From UBA1858 sp045106935 (GTDB lineage Bacteria > Pseudomonadota > Gammaproteobacteria > UBA4575), in the NCBI GenBank assembly GCA_045106935.1, contig JBGCFN010000052.1:1-61363 (forward strand): 61,363 nt of DNA, read 5' to 3'. The notes beneath the pieces are model-generated. The model did not search any database, was not told the origin of the DNA, and saw only the letters and a program-made list of their open reading frames with translations. Both the position numbers and the translations under genes were made by a program. Below, one piece after another: positions 27,896 through 36,301 of this stretch. Numbering within the stretch: position 1 is the first letter of the stretch; each line of letters starts with the position of its first letter.

Positions 27896-28852
27896 TTAAT
27901 CTTTATATACACCGTATGAGGTGAGACGTTCAAATCGTGCTTCTAACAAGTCCTGGGTATTCATTTTTGATAAGCGACCTAGATTTTCGCTCAGCGAAGC
28001 ACGCATATTTTCACTTGTGACTGCCAAGTCACGATGCGCACCACTCATTGGCTCATTGATGACTTCGTCAACCAATCCAAGCTCTAGCAACCTGTCTGAA
28101 GTTATCCCCAATGTCTCTGCCGCATCTTCTGCTTTATCAGCATTTTTCCATAGAATCGAAGCACAACCTTCGGGAGAAATAACTGAATAGGTGCTGTAAC
28201 TTAACATAGACAAATGATCACCCACACCAATCGCTAAGGCTCCTCCTGACCCACCTTCGCCAATGACATTACAGACAATAGGCGTCTTCAACTCTGCCAT
28301 TCGATATAGATTATGCGCAATGGCTTGCGCTTGTCCGCGCTCTTCTGCACCGACGCCAGGATACGCGCCAGGTGTATCAATAAATGTAACAATCGGCATT
28401 TGAAACTTCTCGGCCATTTCCATAATGCGTAACGCCTTTCGATACCCTTCTGGACGTGGCATACCAAAATTACGTTTAAGATTTTCTTTTGTATTTCTAC
28501 CTTTTTGGTGTCCAATCACTGCGATAGAACGACCCTCAAATTTTGCGATACCACAAATTATCGCCGCGTCATCAGAATAGGCACGATCACCATGCAACTC
28601 TTCAAAATCGGTAAATAGTTGCTCAACGTAATCCAAGGTATATGGGCGACGAGGATGCCGAGCAATCTGAGCAACTTGCCAGGCAGATAAGTCTTTATAA
28701 ATACTTTCAGTCAGCGCACGGCTTTTTGCTTCCAGCTTGGCAATCTCATCTCCTAGCTGCATTTCATTGTCTGTCTCGACACGACGCAGTTCATTGATCT
28801 TTGCTTCTAACTCAGCAATCGGCTGTTCAAATTCTAAATAATCAGAAACCAT
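27896..28852 (-). CDS. accA: Acetyl-CoA carboxylase carboxyltransferase subunit alpha
   Basis: Alpha subunit of the carboxyltransferase that makes malonyl-CoA, the committed step of fatty acid synthesis. The 318-residue protein has the coiled N-terminal helix beginning YLEFEQPIAELEAKI, then RHPRRPYTLDYV, the crotonase-like core GHQKGRNTKENLKRNFGMPRPEGYRKALR, and the oxyanion region TPGAYPGVGAEERGQ with EGGSGGALAIGV. It follows dnaE, the usual order, and probably has its own promoter in the 103-bp gap. Confidence 0.97.
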   Translation of the reverse strand: MVSDYLEFEQPIAELEAKINELRRVETDNEMQLGDEIAKLEAKSRALTESIYKDLSAWQVAQIARHPRRPYTLDYVEQLFTDFEELHGDRAYSDDAAIICGIAKFEGRSIAVIGHQKGRNTKENLKRNFGMPRPEGYRKALRIMEMAEKFQMPIVTFIDTPGAYPGVGAEERGQAQAIAHNLYRMAELKTPIVCNVIGEGGSGGALAIGVGDHLSMLSYSTYSVISPEGCASILWKNADKAEDAAETLGITSDRLLELGLVDEVINEPMSGAHRDLAVTSENMRASLSENLGRLSKMNTQDLLEARFERLTSYGVYKD

Positions 28853-28893
28853 AGGATTTATATTAATTAAATCATTTTTATTAAATTTTTTTT

Positions 28894-28921
28894 ATTATAG
28901 TCGGACTCGGCAATGATTTCA
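28894..28921 (-). promoter_or_regulatory. Candidate sigma-70 promoter for accA
   Basis: Reading the minus strand between dnaE and accA, a perfect -10 TATAAT (28894-28899) is preceded after 16 bp by TGAAAT (28916-28921), a weak -35. A perfect TTGACA lies further upstream but 28 bp from this -10, too far to pair with it. The leader to the accA ATG is about 35-40 bases and very AT-rich. Confidence 0.45.
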
Positions 28922-28955
28922 GGAAAGTGTCAAAAATAAAGCCAATTATGGTCGC

Positions 28956-31900
28956 TTAATAAACGACTTTTGCGCTAATAACGCCTTCCAAACTGGACAG
29001 CCTTCTCAGCAAATCTCTCTCAGGAACGACACTCCATTGATCACCAAGCTGGAATTTAGCTTCTCCTTCTTCCGACTGGTATTGAATCAATACTTTACAT
29101 TTACCATCACGATAAGGCTTCAAGGTGTTTTCAAGATCAGCGATTAAAGTTTTATTCTGTCCTTGCGCCATGATACTAATGACAATGCCTTTACCGTAAT
29201 CGATACGCGCCTCATCCAGGCGTGTAATATCTTTAGCACGAATGCGAGGCTTGCCATTATAGTCATCGATGCTGATAACACCATCAATGATTAAAATATG
29301 ATCCTTCACAATATGGTGTTTGAATTGACTATAGGCATCCGCAAAGACAGCAACATGCATGCGTGCCGTATTATCATCTAGCGTTAAGAATGCAATGCGC
29401 CCGGATGGACTATTCCTCAAACGCATATCCATCAGCAAACCACCCACCTTCACCATGTTGGCATCCTTATTTCGATAGCTAGTATCTACGGGAGCAATCG
29501 GTTGCGCTAAACGTTCTTTTAATGATTTACCCACCAAACTGACCAATTCATCACGATACTGATCAACAGGATGACCTGAAAAATATAAGCCTAATGTTTC
29601 ACGTTCTGCGGCAAGTAAGGAATCTTCGTCCCACTCCGGCTTTTCTTCAATTACACCTTCTCGCGCAACAACTTGGCCACCTCCGAACATATCGTTCTGT
29701 CCAATATCATCATTACGATGGTGTTGTTCAGCTGTTTGCATAGCTCTTGGCAAATGATGCATTAATGTGGCCCGCGTATGTCCACAGGAATCCAAACCGC
29801 CTGAACGAATCATTGCTTCCATACTTCGACGATTAAATTTTTGCGTTTCTAACCGCATACAAAAATCATTGAGCGTTTTATATTGCCCGTCTTTCTCTCG
29901 CTCTTGCACTAACGCATCAATAGCTGACTCACCCACACCTTTTATTGCGCCTAAGCCATAAACTATCTTTTGGTCTTCTGTCACTGTAAATCCGTAATAT
30001 GAAGTGTTGGCACAGGGCGGCAACACTTCTAAGCCCATGGTTTGACATTCTTCACGCAAGTGGACAACTTTATCGGTATTGTCCATATCAGCAGATAATA
30101 CTGACGCCATAAATTCTGCGGGATAATGTGCTTTCAACCAAGCAGTCTGATAAGAAAGCATCGCGTAGGCAACGGAGTGAGATTTATTAAATCCATAGCC
30201 TGCAAACTTTTCCATCAAATCAAATATAAAGTTTGCATTGGTATCTTCCACATTTCTTTCAGTCGCGCCCTTGACGAAAATAGCTCGTTGTTTTGCCATT
30301 TCTTCTGCTTTCTTTTTCCCCATGGCTCGGCGTAACAAATCGGCTCCACCTAGCGAATAGCCAGCTAACACCTGTGCAATTTGCATCACCTGCTCTTGAT
30401 ACAAAATGACACCATAGGTTTCATTTAGAATTGGCTCTAAATCAGGATGCGGATATTCAACCAATGCTCCATGTTTACGGTCGATAAAATCATCCACCAT
30501 CCCAGACTGCAGTGGCCCAGGACGATACAAGGCGACTAGCGCCACAATGTCTTCAAATTTATCTGGTTTTAAGCGACCTAAAATATCTTTAAGGCCATCA
30601 GACTCTAACTGAAACACTGCTGTTGTTTGTTGGTTTTGCAATAATGTGTAGGTTGCTTCGTCATCAAGTGGCAATGCATTTAAATCCACAGGAGATTTAT
30701 TTTCTCTCTCTAAACGCGCATTTACTTTATCTAACGTACGATCAATGATTGTGAGAGTACGCAAACCTAAAAAATCGAATTTTACTAAGCCAATAGCTTC
30801 AACGTCATCTTTATCAAGCTGAGTAACAACATTCACACCACCCGCCTCACAGTAAAGTGGTGTGAAATCCGTTAACTTAGAAGGCGCAATCACAACACCT
30901 CCTGCATGTTTCCCTGCGTTACGCGCTAAGCCCTCAAGTTGCAAAGCCATGTCGATGAGAGTGCGTACCTCTTCATCGTCATCCATCATTTGTTTAAAAT
31001 CTTTTTCCTGATCTAATGCTTTGGATAATGTCATGCCCACTTCAAAAGGCACCATTTTGGCAATGCGATCAACAAAGCCATATGGGTGGCCAAGCACACG
31101 ACCCACATCACGCACCACCGCTTTTGCCGCCATAGTGCCGTAAGTAATAATCTGACTCACTTTCTCACGACCATAACGAGTAGCGACATAATCAATCACA
31201 CGATCACGACCTGCCATACAAAAATCGATATCAAAATCAGGCATTGATACGCGTTCAGGATTCAAAAAGCGCTCAAATAACAAATCATATTCAAGCGGGT
31301 CAATATCCGTGATACCCAATACATAAGCCACTAATGAACCCGCTCCAGAACCACGCCCCGGCCCAACTGGCACTCCATTTTCTCGCGCCCATTTAGTGAA
31401 GTCAGAAACAATGAGGAAATACCCTGGGTAACCCATGCGCTCAATTACATCTAACTCGACTTCTAGACGTTGGTGATAGCTATCCAGGTTGACTGATTCA
31501 CGTGACCGTTTGATTCTGTCTAAGCGATTTTGCAATCCTAGCTTTGATTGCTCGCGTAAAAATTCATCTGTCGTGAGCTCGCCCGTCGGAAATTCTGGTA
31601 ATACATTCTTCCCAAACTCCAAGCGCACGTTACATCGTTTTGCAATCTCTATCGTATTAGAAATCGCAGAAGGCACATCAGAAAACAATGCCACCATTTC
31701 ATCAACAGGCCGCAAATATTGTTGTTCGCTGTAGGTTCGCGCGCGACGCGGATCTGATAAAACTCTACCCTGATTAATACACACTCTTACTTCATGCGCC
31801 TCAAATTCATCTGGCGTTAAAAATCTCACATCGTTTGTCGCCACGACAGGGAGAGTATGTTTTGCAGCTATTTCTAATGCTCGCTCGTTATATACATCTT

Positions 31901-32426
31901 CACTTTCACGACCTGTTCGTTGCAGCTCAATATAAAACCTATCTGGAAATACTTGTTTCCAGCGATTTGCCGACTTTTCGATACGCGTATTATCTTGCTT
32001 TGCAATCAGCTTTCCTAAATCGCCTTCACAACCGCCAGACAGCACTATCAATCCTTGATTGAATTCATCTAACCAACTTCGATCAATAGTTGGCTGACCT
32101 CCATGCTGCCCATCCAAGTAAGCACGCGTTAATAACTCGGTTAAATTCCGATAACCTTTGTTATTCATGCATAACAAACCAACACGATAGCGCTCTTTTA
32201 TTTCTTCATCAGAAATCAATATATCTGCACCAATAATCGGCTTCATGCCACTGGAAATAGCTGAACGATAAAATTTTACGAGCGCAAATAAATTGGAAAA
32301 ATCAGTTAATGCGACGGCGGGCATCTGCAAATCAGATACCTTTTGCATCAAATCGGGGATACGCACTAATCCATCGACGATGGAAAATTCGCTGTGCAAA
32401 CGCAAATGGACAAACTGCGGTTTCAT
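28956..32426 (-). CDS. dnaE: DNA polymerase III alpha subunit
   Basis: Replicative polymerase, class C, 1156 residues (E. coli 1160). The N-terminal PHP domain opens with FVHLRLHSEFSIVDG. The palm has the catalytic DFDIDFC pair (two Asp as in E. coli D401/D403) preceded by VGPGRGSGAGSLVAYVL. The fingers and thumb include YQEQVMQIAQVLAGYSLGGADLLRRAMGKKK and GFNKSHSVAYAMLSYQTAWLKAHYP. The C-terminus has the helix-hairpin-helix, OB and tau-binding parts. It overlaps rnhB by four bases, as expected for rnhB-dnaE. Confidence 0.98.
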   Translation of the reverse strand: MKPQFVHLRLHSEFSIVDGLVRIPDLMQKVSDLQMPAVALTDFSNLFALVKFYRSAISSGMKPIIGADILISDEEIKERYRVGLLCMNNKGYRNLTELLTRAYLDGQHGGQPTIDRSWLDEFNQGLIVLSGGCEGDLGKLIAKQDNTRIEKSANRWKQVFPDRFYIELQRTGRESEDVYNERALEIAAKHTLPVVATNDVRFLTPDEFEAHEVRVCINQGRVLSDPRRARTYSEQQYLRPVDEMVALFSDVPSAISNTIEIAKRCNVRLEFGKNVLPEFPTGELTTDEFLREQSKLGLQNRLDRIKRSRESVNLDSYHQRLEVELDVIERMGYPGYFLIVSDFTKWARENGVPVGPGRGSGAGSLVAYVLGITDIDPLEYDLLFERFLNPERVSMPDFDIDFCMAGRDRVIDYVATRYGREKVSQIITYGTMAAKAVVRDVGRVLGHPYGFVDRIAKMVPFEVGMTLSKALDQEKDFKQMMDDDEEVRTLIDMALQLEGLARNAGKHAGGVVIAPSKLTDFTPLYCEAGGVNVVTQLDKDDVEAIGLVKFDFLGLRTLTIIDRTLDKVNARLERENKSPVDLNALPLDDEATYTLLQNQQTTAVFQLESDGLKDILGRLKPDKFEDIVALVALYRPGPLQSGMVDDFIDRKHGALVEYPHPDLEPILNETYGVILYQEQVMQIAQVLAGYSLGGADLLRRAMGKKKAEEMAKQRAIFVKGATERNVEDTNANFIFDLMEKFAGYGFNKSHSVAYAMLSYQTAWLKAHYPAEFMASVLSADMDNTDKVVHLREECQTMGLEVLPPCANTSYYGFTVTEDQKIVYGLGAIKGVGESAIDALVQEREKDGQYKTLNDFCMRLETQKFNRRSMEAMIRSGGLDSCGHTRATLMHHLPRAMQTAEQHHRNDDIGQNDMFGGGQVVAREGVIEEKPEWDEDSLLAAERETLGLYFSGHPVDQYRDELVSLVGKSLKERLAQPIAPVDTSYRNKDANMVKVGGLLMDMRLRNSPSGRIAFLTLDDNTARMHVAVFADAYSQFKHHIVKDHILIIDGVISIDDYNGKPRIRAKDITRLDEARIDYGKGIVISIMAQGQNKTLIADLENTLKPYRDGKCKVLIQYQSEEGEAKFQLGDQWSVVPERDLLRRLSSLEGVISAKVVY

Positions 32427-33037
32427 TTCAATGCATTAGCGACTGGTTTAAAACTTTGGCGATGATGACTACATGGGCCATGAGCTTTTAATGCATCGAT
32501 ATGAATGGCTGTGGGATAACCCTTATGTTTTGCAAACCCATAATGAGGGTACAATTTATCAAGTTCACACATCTCTAAATCTCGAGTCACTTTTGCTAAT
32601 ATAGACGCAGCACTGATTGCCGGCACATGTTGATCACCCTTAATCACTGCAAAAGATTTTACAGAAAGTTCAGGGCTATATTTACCATCGACTAGTACTA
32701 ACTCCGTCTTGTCAGCGATACCTTCAAATGCACGTTTCATTGCCAGTAGACTGGCATTGAAAATATTGTATTGATCAATTTCTTCTGGCTCACAACGCCC
32801 AATTGCCCAAGCGAATGCATGTTGCTTTATTTCAATCGCGCTGGCCTCTCGTCGTTTAGCACTCAACATTTTAGAATCTTTCAACTCTTTCCATGGATAA
32901 TCATCACCAAGCACCACTGCAGCAGCCACAACTGGCCCTGCGAGCGGTCCACGACCAACTTCATCGATACCTGCATAGGTATTGATATCTACTTGCATAT
33001 CAGCAAATTTAACCACATTAGAGTGCTTTTTAATCAA
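32423..33037 (-). CDS. rnhB: Ribonuclease HII
   Basis: Cleaves RNA in RNA-DNA hybrids and starts ribonucleotide excision repair. The family core GIDEVGRGPLAGPVVAAAVVL holds the first two catalytic acids; KDSKMLSAKRRE, the VDGKYSP motif and ASILAKVTRDLEM follow, with GYPTAIHIDALKAHGP near the end. The listed start is a TTG with an AAGG ribosome site just upstream; Met14 (32998) is an alternative that gives an N-terminus closer to the E. coli length but lacks a ribosome site. It is divergent from the gnnA-like gene. Confidence 0.94.
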   Translation of the reverse strand: MIKKHSNVVKFADMQVDINTYAGIDEVGRGPLAGPVVAAAVVLGDDYPWKELKDSKMLSAKRREASAIEIKQHAFAWAIGRCEPEEIDQYNIFNASLLAMKRAFEGIADKTELVLVDGKYSPELSVKSFAVIKGDQHVPAISAASILAKVTRDLEMCELDKLYPHYGFAKHKGYPTAIHIDALKAHGPCSHHRQSFKPVANALK

Positions 33038-33131
33038 GTGCCTTTTTTACTCGATGATGCCTATATTTGAGCCCATATTTCGGCTAGAGGACGTATACTG
33101 CGATGTTTTTATAATACAGAATTTTAGTTGA

Positions 33132-34070
33132 ATGGGAATTATGAATGTCGCGGTTATTGGTGCAGGATACTTGGGTAAATTTCATGCTCAAAAGTATGCC
33201 TCTTTAGAGAATTGCCATCTAGCAGCTTTGGTTGATAGCAACCCTGCAACTATTGAAGAAATGGCTGATTTATATCCAAAAGCCAACGCGTGTGCAGATA
33301 TTCAAGAAATTGTTGATGATGTTGACGCCGTTAGTATTGTCACGTCCACACCTTCACATTATGACATCGCTAAACAATTCTTAGCTCAGGGTAAGCATGT
33401 ATTACTTGAAAAGCCCATGACGTCTACGACTGCACAAGCAGAAGAACTCATTAAAATCGCTCAAGACAATCAGTGCATTCTACAGATCGGTCATATTGAG
33501 CGCTTCAACCCCACCGTCTTGGCAATGGACGAGCATATGCAACAACCAAAGTTTATTGAATCTCAACGCCTATCTCCCTTCAAAGCTCGTGGGACTGATG
33601 TCAATGTAGTGCTTGATTTAATGATCCATGATATCGACATTATCCTTAGCATTGTTAAGTCTGATATCGACTCGATTCAAGCATCAGGCATGAGTGTACT
33701 TTCAGATGATATCGATATCGCTAACGCACGAATAACATTCACTAACAATTGCGTGGCAAACGTCACAGCCAGCAGAGTGAGCACCAAGAGCGAACGCAAA
33801 TTGCGCTTATTCCAAGGCAATGCCTATTTTTCTTCTGACTTGGGAAACCATGAACTAAAAATTTACACTCGAGAAGATGGTGAAATTAATGCACAGAGCT
33901 TTAAATTTGATAAATCCGATGCACTTTTAACAGAAATCACTCATTTTACAGACTGCATTCAAAACAATACCCAGCCTCTTGTTTCAGGTACTGATGGTTT
34001 GCGTGCACTGCACACCGCCAATCAAATCGCTAGTACAATTCAACTACATAACTCTAAACAATCAATATGA
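33132..34070 (+). CDS. gnnA: Gfo/Idh/MocA oxidoreductase, probable UDP-GlcNAc 3-dehydrogenase GnnA
   Basis: A 312-residue NAD-dependent sugar oxidoreductase. The Rossmann part has VAVIGAGYLGKFHAQKY (about residues 5-21) and the family EKP motif at 93-95; the C-terminal part has GHIERFNP and LDLMIHDIDI with His166 in the catalytic position. The neighbours are a DegT-type aminotransferase and lpxB. In Acidithiobacillus ferrooxidans the pair GnnA/GnnB is encoded among lpx genes; GnnA oxidises the 3-OH of UDP-GlcNAc and GnnB aminates the product to UDP-GlcNAc3N for lipid A. I infer the same role. Translation may start here or at Met4. A TATAAT lies at 33110-33115, without a clear -35. It overlaps gnnB by four bases. 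Another sugar dehydrogenase activity cannot be excluded from sequence alone. Confidence 0.82.
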   Translation: MGIMNVAVIGAGYLGKFHAQKYASLENCHLAALVDSNPATIEEMADLYPKANACADIQEIVDDVDAVSIVTSTPSHYDIAKQFLAQGKHVLLEKPMTSTTAQAEELIKIAQDNQCILQIGHIERFNPTVLAMDEHMQQPKFIESQRLSPFKARGTDVNVVLDLMIHDIDIILSIVKSDIDSIQASGMSVLSDDIDIANARITFTNNCVANVTASRVSTKSERKLRLFQGNAYFSSDLGNHELKIYTREDGEINAQSFKFDKSDALLTEITHFTDCIQNNTQPLVSGTDGLRALHTANQIASTIQLHNSKQSI

Positions 34071-35173
34071 ATTCCACTCCTATTCCTATGGTCGATTTGC
34101 GCCAGCAATATCAATCAATTAAAGATGAAGTCCAGAGCGCACTGAACAATACGCTTGATAACACGGCATTTATTATGGGCCCTAATGTTCACGCATTAGA
34201 AGAGGAAGTCTCACAATATTTAAACATTAAACACTCTGTTGGCTGCGCATCGGGCACGGATGCTTTACATCTAGCTTTACGCGCGCTTGATATTGGCCCA
34301 GAGGACGAAGTCATTTGTCCATCATTTACATTTGCAGCGACAGCAGAAGCGGTTCGTTATGTTGGCGCTACTCCAGTCTTTGCTGATATTGATCCTGTGT
34401 CATTAAATATAGATCCAGCTGCAATCAAAAACCTAATCTCAGAAAAAACTCGCGCCATTATTGTTGTTCATCTATTTGGATTAACAGCAGATATGGATGA
34501 GATACAATCTATAATCAAAGATAAAAATATATTTTTAGTTGAAGACTGCGCCCAATCATTTGGCGCAAACTACAAAGGCAAAAAAACAGGCACCTTGGGC
34601 GATATCAGTTGCTTTAGTTTTTTCCCCAGCAAAAACCTTGGCTGTTACGGTGACGGCGGCATGATTAGCACCTCTAATGACAAGTTAGCTGAAACATTAA
34701 AGCTGTTGCGCAATCATGGCAGCCCTGTCAGATATGAGCACACGATTATTGGCTACAACAGCCGCTTAGATGAGATGCAAGCTGCGATATTGCGCATCAA
34801 ACTAAAACGCATAGATCAATATAATCAACAACGGTATGATAATGCTTCAAAATACACTCAAGCATTAACTCAACTTGGCATTACAACACCCAACGAGCCA
34901 TCAGACAGCACTCATGTCTATCACCAATATACAATTCAAGATGCACGTCGAGACCAAATTCATACAGCATTGAGCGAACAAAAAATCGCATCAGCCATTT
35001 ATTACCCAAAAGGCTTGCATCAGCAAATTGCTTTTACAAATAATCAACCCGCTGTTCAACTACCGATTACTGAAAGGGTTTCAAATAGCTGTCTTTCACT
35101 CCCCATGTTTCCGGAACTATCATCCGAACAAATCGACAGAGTTATTGATGTTTTCCAACAACAGCTTGGCTGA
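34067..35173 (+). CDS. gnnB: DegT/DnrJ/EryC1 aminotransferase, probable GnnB
   Basis: A PLP-dependent sugar aminotransferase of 368 residues. PLP-binding Lys189 lies in FSFFPSKNLGCYGDGG; Asp160 and Gln163 (EDCAQSFG) match the family cofactor contacts; CASGTDALHLAL and PSFTFAATAEAV are also typical. Paired with gnnA by a four-base overlap and followed by lpxB, it is best explained as the glutamate-dependent transaminase making UDP-GlcNAc3N, so that LpxA and later LpxD attach acyl chains through amides. The same fold serves many sugar pathways, so the specific call leans on gene context. Confidence 0.82.
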   Translation: MNSTPIPMVDLRQQYQSIKDEVQSALNNTLDNTAFIMGPNVHALEEEVSQYLNIKHSVGCASGTDALHLALRALDIGPEDEVICPSFTFAATAEAVRYVGATPVFADIDPVSLNIDPAAIKNLISEKTRAIIVVHLFGLTADMDEIQSIIKDKNIFLVEDCAQSFGANYKGKKTGTLGDISCFSFFPSKNLGCYGDGGMISTSNDKLAETLKLLRNHGSPVRYEHTIIGYNSRLDEMQAAILRIKLKRIDQYNQQRYDNASKYTQALTQLGITTPNEPSDSTHVYHQYTIQDARRDQIHTALSEQKIASAIYYPKGLHQQIAFTNNQPAVQLPITERVSNSCLSLPMFPELSSEQIDRVIDVFQQQLG

Positions 35174-35186
35174 AACATACAGCCAA
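35166..35186 (+). promoter_or_regulatory. Hairpin covering gnnB stop and lpxB start
   Basis: TTGGCTG (35166-35172) pairs perfectly with CAGCCAA (35180-35186) around the loop AAACATA. The left arm reaches into the gnnB stop codon (35171-35173) and the right arm ends on the A of the lpxB ATG. No Shine-Dalgarno precedes lpxB. The arrangement suggests that a ribosome finishing gnnB opens the hairpin and allows lpxB to start, that is, translational coupling. The repeat is seen; the function is inferred. Confidence 0.5.
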
Positions 35187-36301
35187 TGAACATTGTTATT
35201 GTTGCTGGTGAAGTATCGGGTGATTTACTTGGCGGGAAACTAGCCTCCGAATTAATCAAGCTCGATAAGCACACGACTATCACTGGCATAGGTGGGCAAA
35301 CAATGCGGGATGCTGGGGTCAACACATTATATGATGTTAGCGAGACATCTGTTGTTGGTATTGTGGAAGTATTAAAACATTACCCACGTTTACGCAGCAT
35401 CTTATCCTCACTGAAACAACACATTAAAACCAATCAACCGAAATTATTAATATTAATCGACTATCCCGAATTCAATCTAAAATTAGCCAGCTATGCTAAA
35501 AAACTTAACATCAATGTCATGTTTTATGTCAGCCCTCAAGTATGGGCATGGCGGACTGGTAGGGTTAAAAAAATTAAAAAATGCGTAGATTTAATGGCAG
35601 TTTTATTTCCATTTGAATTGGATTTTTATCAAAAAGAAAACGTGCCCGTATGCCTTGTTCGGCACCCATTACTGAATGATATTGATGACATTTACGATGC
35701 AAGTCATAATAAAACCAATGAAATAACCACAGTTGGATTACTTCCAGGCAGTCGTAACAACGAAATCAAAAAACTGTTACCTGTGATGATTGACGCGGCT
35801 AATCTGCTTACTAAAAAATTCCCTGATATAAAATTCATACTGCCTGTGGCACCCGGCACAGATATAAACAATCTTAAGCTCTACAACAAATACAACCTAC
35901 CAATCAGTTATCAGAAAGGAAACTTTTATGGGGCTGTAAAACGATGCCAAGTACTTGCTATCACCTCTGGAACGGCTACCTTGCAAGCTGCTTTAATGGG
36001 GAAGGCGATGGTGGTGATTTACAAAATTTCTCCACTGACCTATAAATTGTTTGGCCACATGGTCAATGTTGAACACATTTGCTTAGCAAATATCATTTTG
36101 AACAGGCGCGCCTATGCTGAATTAATTCAAAATGATGCCAATGCAGAAGCGCTTTTCAATTCGCTTGTCAAACTAATTTCCGACAAACAAATCAATGAAA
36201 AAATGATGAAAAATCGTGAAGAAATTCACGCAAAACTAAATTCAGGAATAAATTCTAATGAGCTTGCCCAGCGTGCAATGACATTAGCAAGCGATGACTA
36301 A
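35186..36301 (+). CDS. lpxB: Lipid-A-disaccharide synthase
   Basis: GT19 glycosyltransferase that joins lipid X and the UDP-diacyl sugar into the tetraacyl disaccharide of lipid A at the inner membrane. The 371-residue protein begins IVIVAGEVSGDLLGGKLA. FYVSPQVWAWRTGRVKKIKK, GLLPGSRNNEIKKLLP and TSGTATLQAALMGKAMVVIYK are family marks. Unusually it is on the opposite strand to the other lpx genes and is separated from lpxA by inversion: the two genes converge, their ends overlapping by four bases. It should accept the diamino sugar if the gnnA/gnnB assignment is right. Confidence 0.96.
   Translation: MNIVIVAGEVSGDLLGGKLASELIKLDKHTTITGIGGQTMRDAGVNTLYDVSETSVVGIVEVLKHYPRLRSILSSLKQHIKTNQPKLLILIDYPEFNLKLASYAKKLNINVMFYVSPQVWAWRTGRVKKIKKCVDLMAVLFPFELDFYQKENVPVCLVRHPLLNDIDDIYDASHNKTNEITTVGLLPGSRNNEIKKLLPVMIDAANLLTKKFPDIKFILPVAPGTDINNLKLYNKYNLPISYQKGNFYGAVKRCQVLAITSGTATLQAALMGKAMVVIYKISPLTYKLFGHMVNVEHICLANIILNRRAYAELIQNDANAEALFNSLVKLISDKQINEKMMKNREEIHAKLNSGINSNELAQRAMTLASDD

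Noticed and set aside
28856..28930. TTGACA upstream of accA as -35 for the TATAAT
   Set aside because: The two are 28 bp apart, outside the sigma-70 range; the weaker TGAAAT at 16 bp is used instead.
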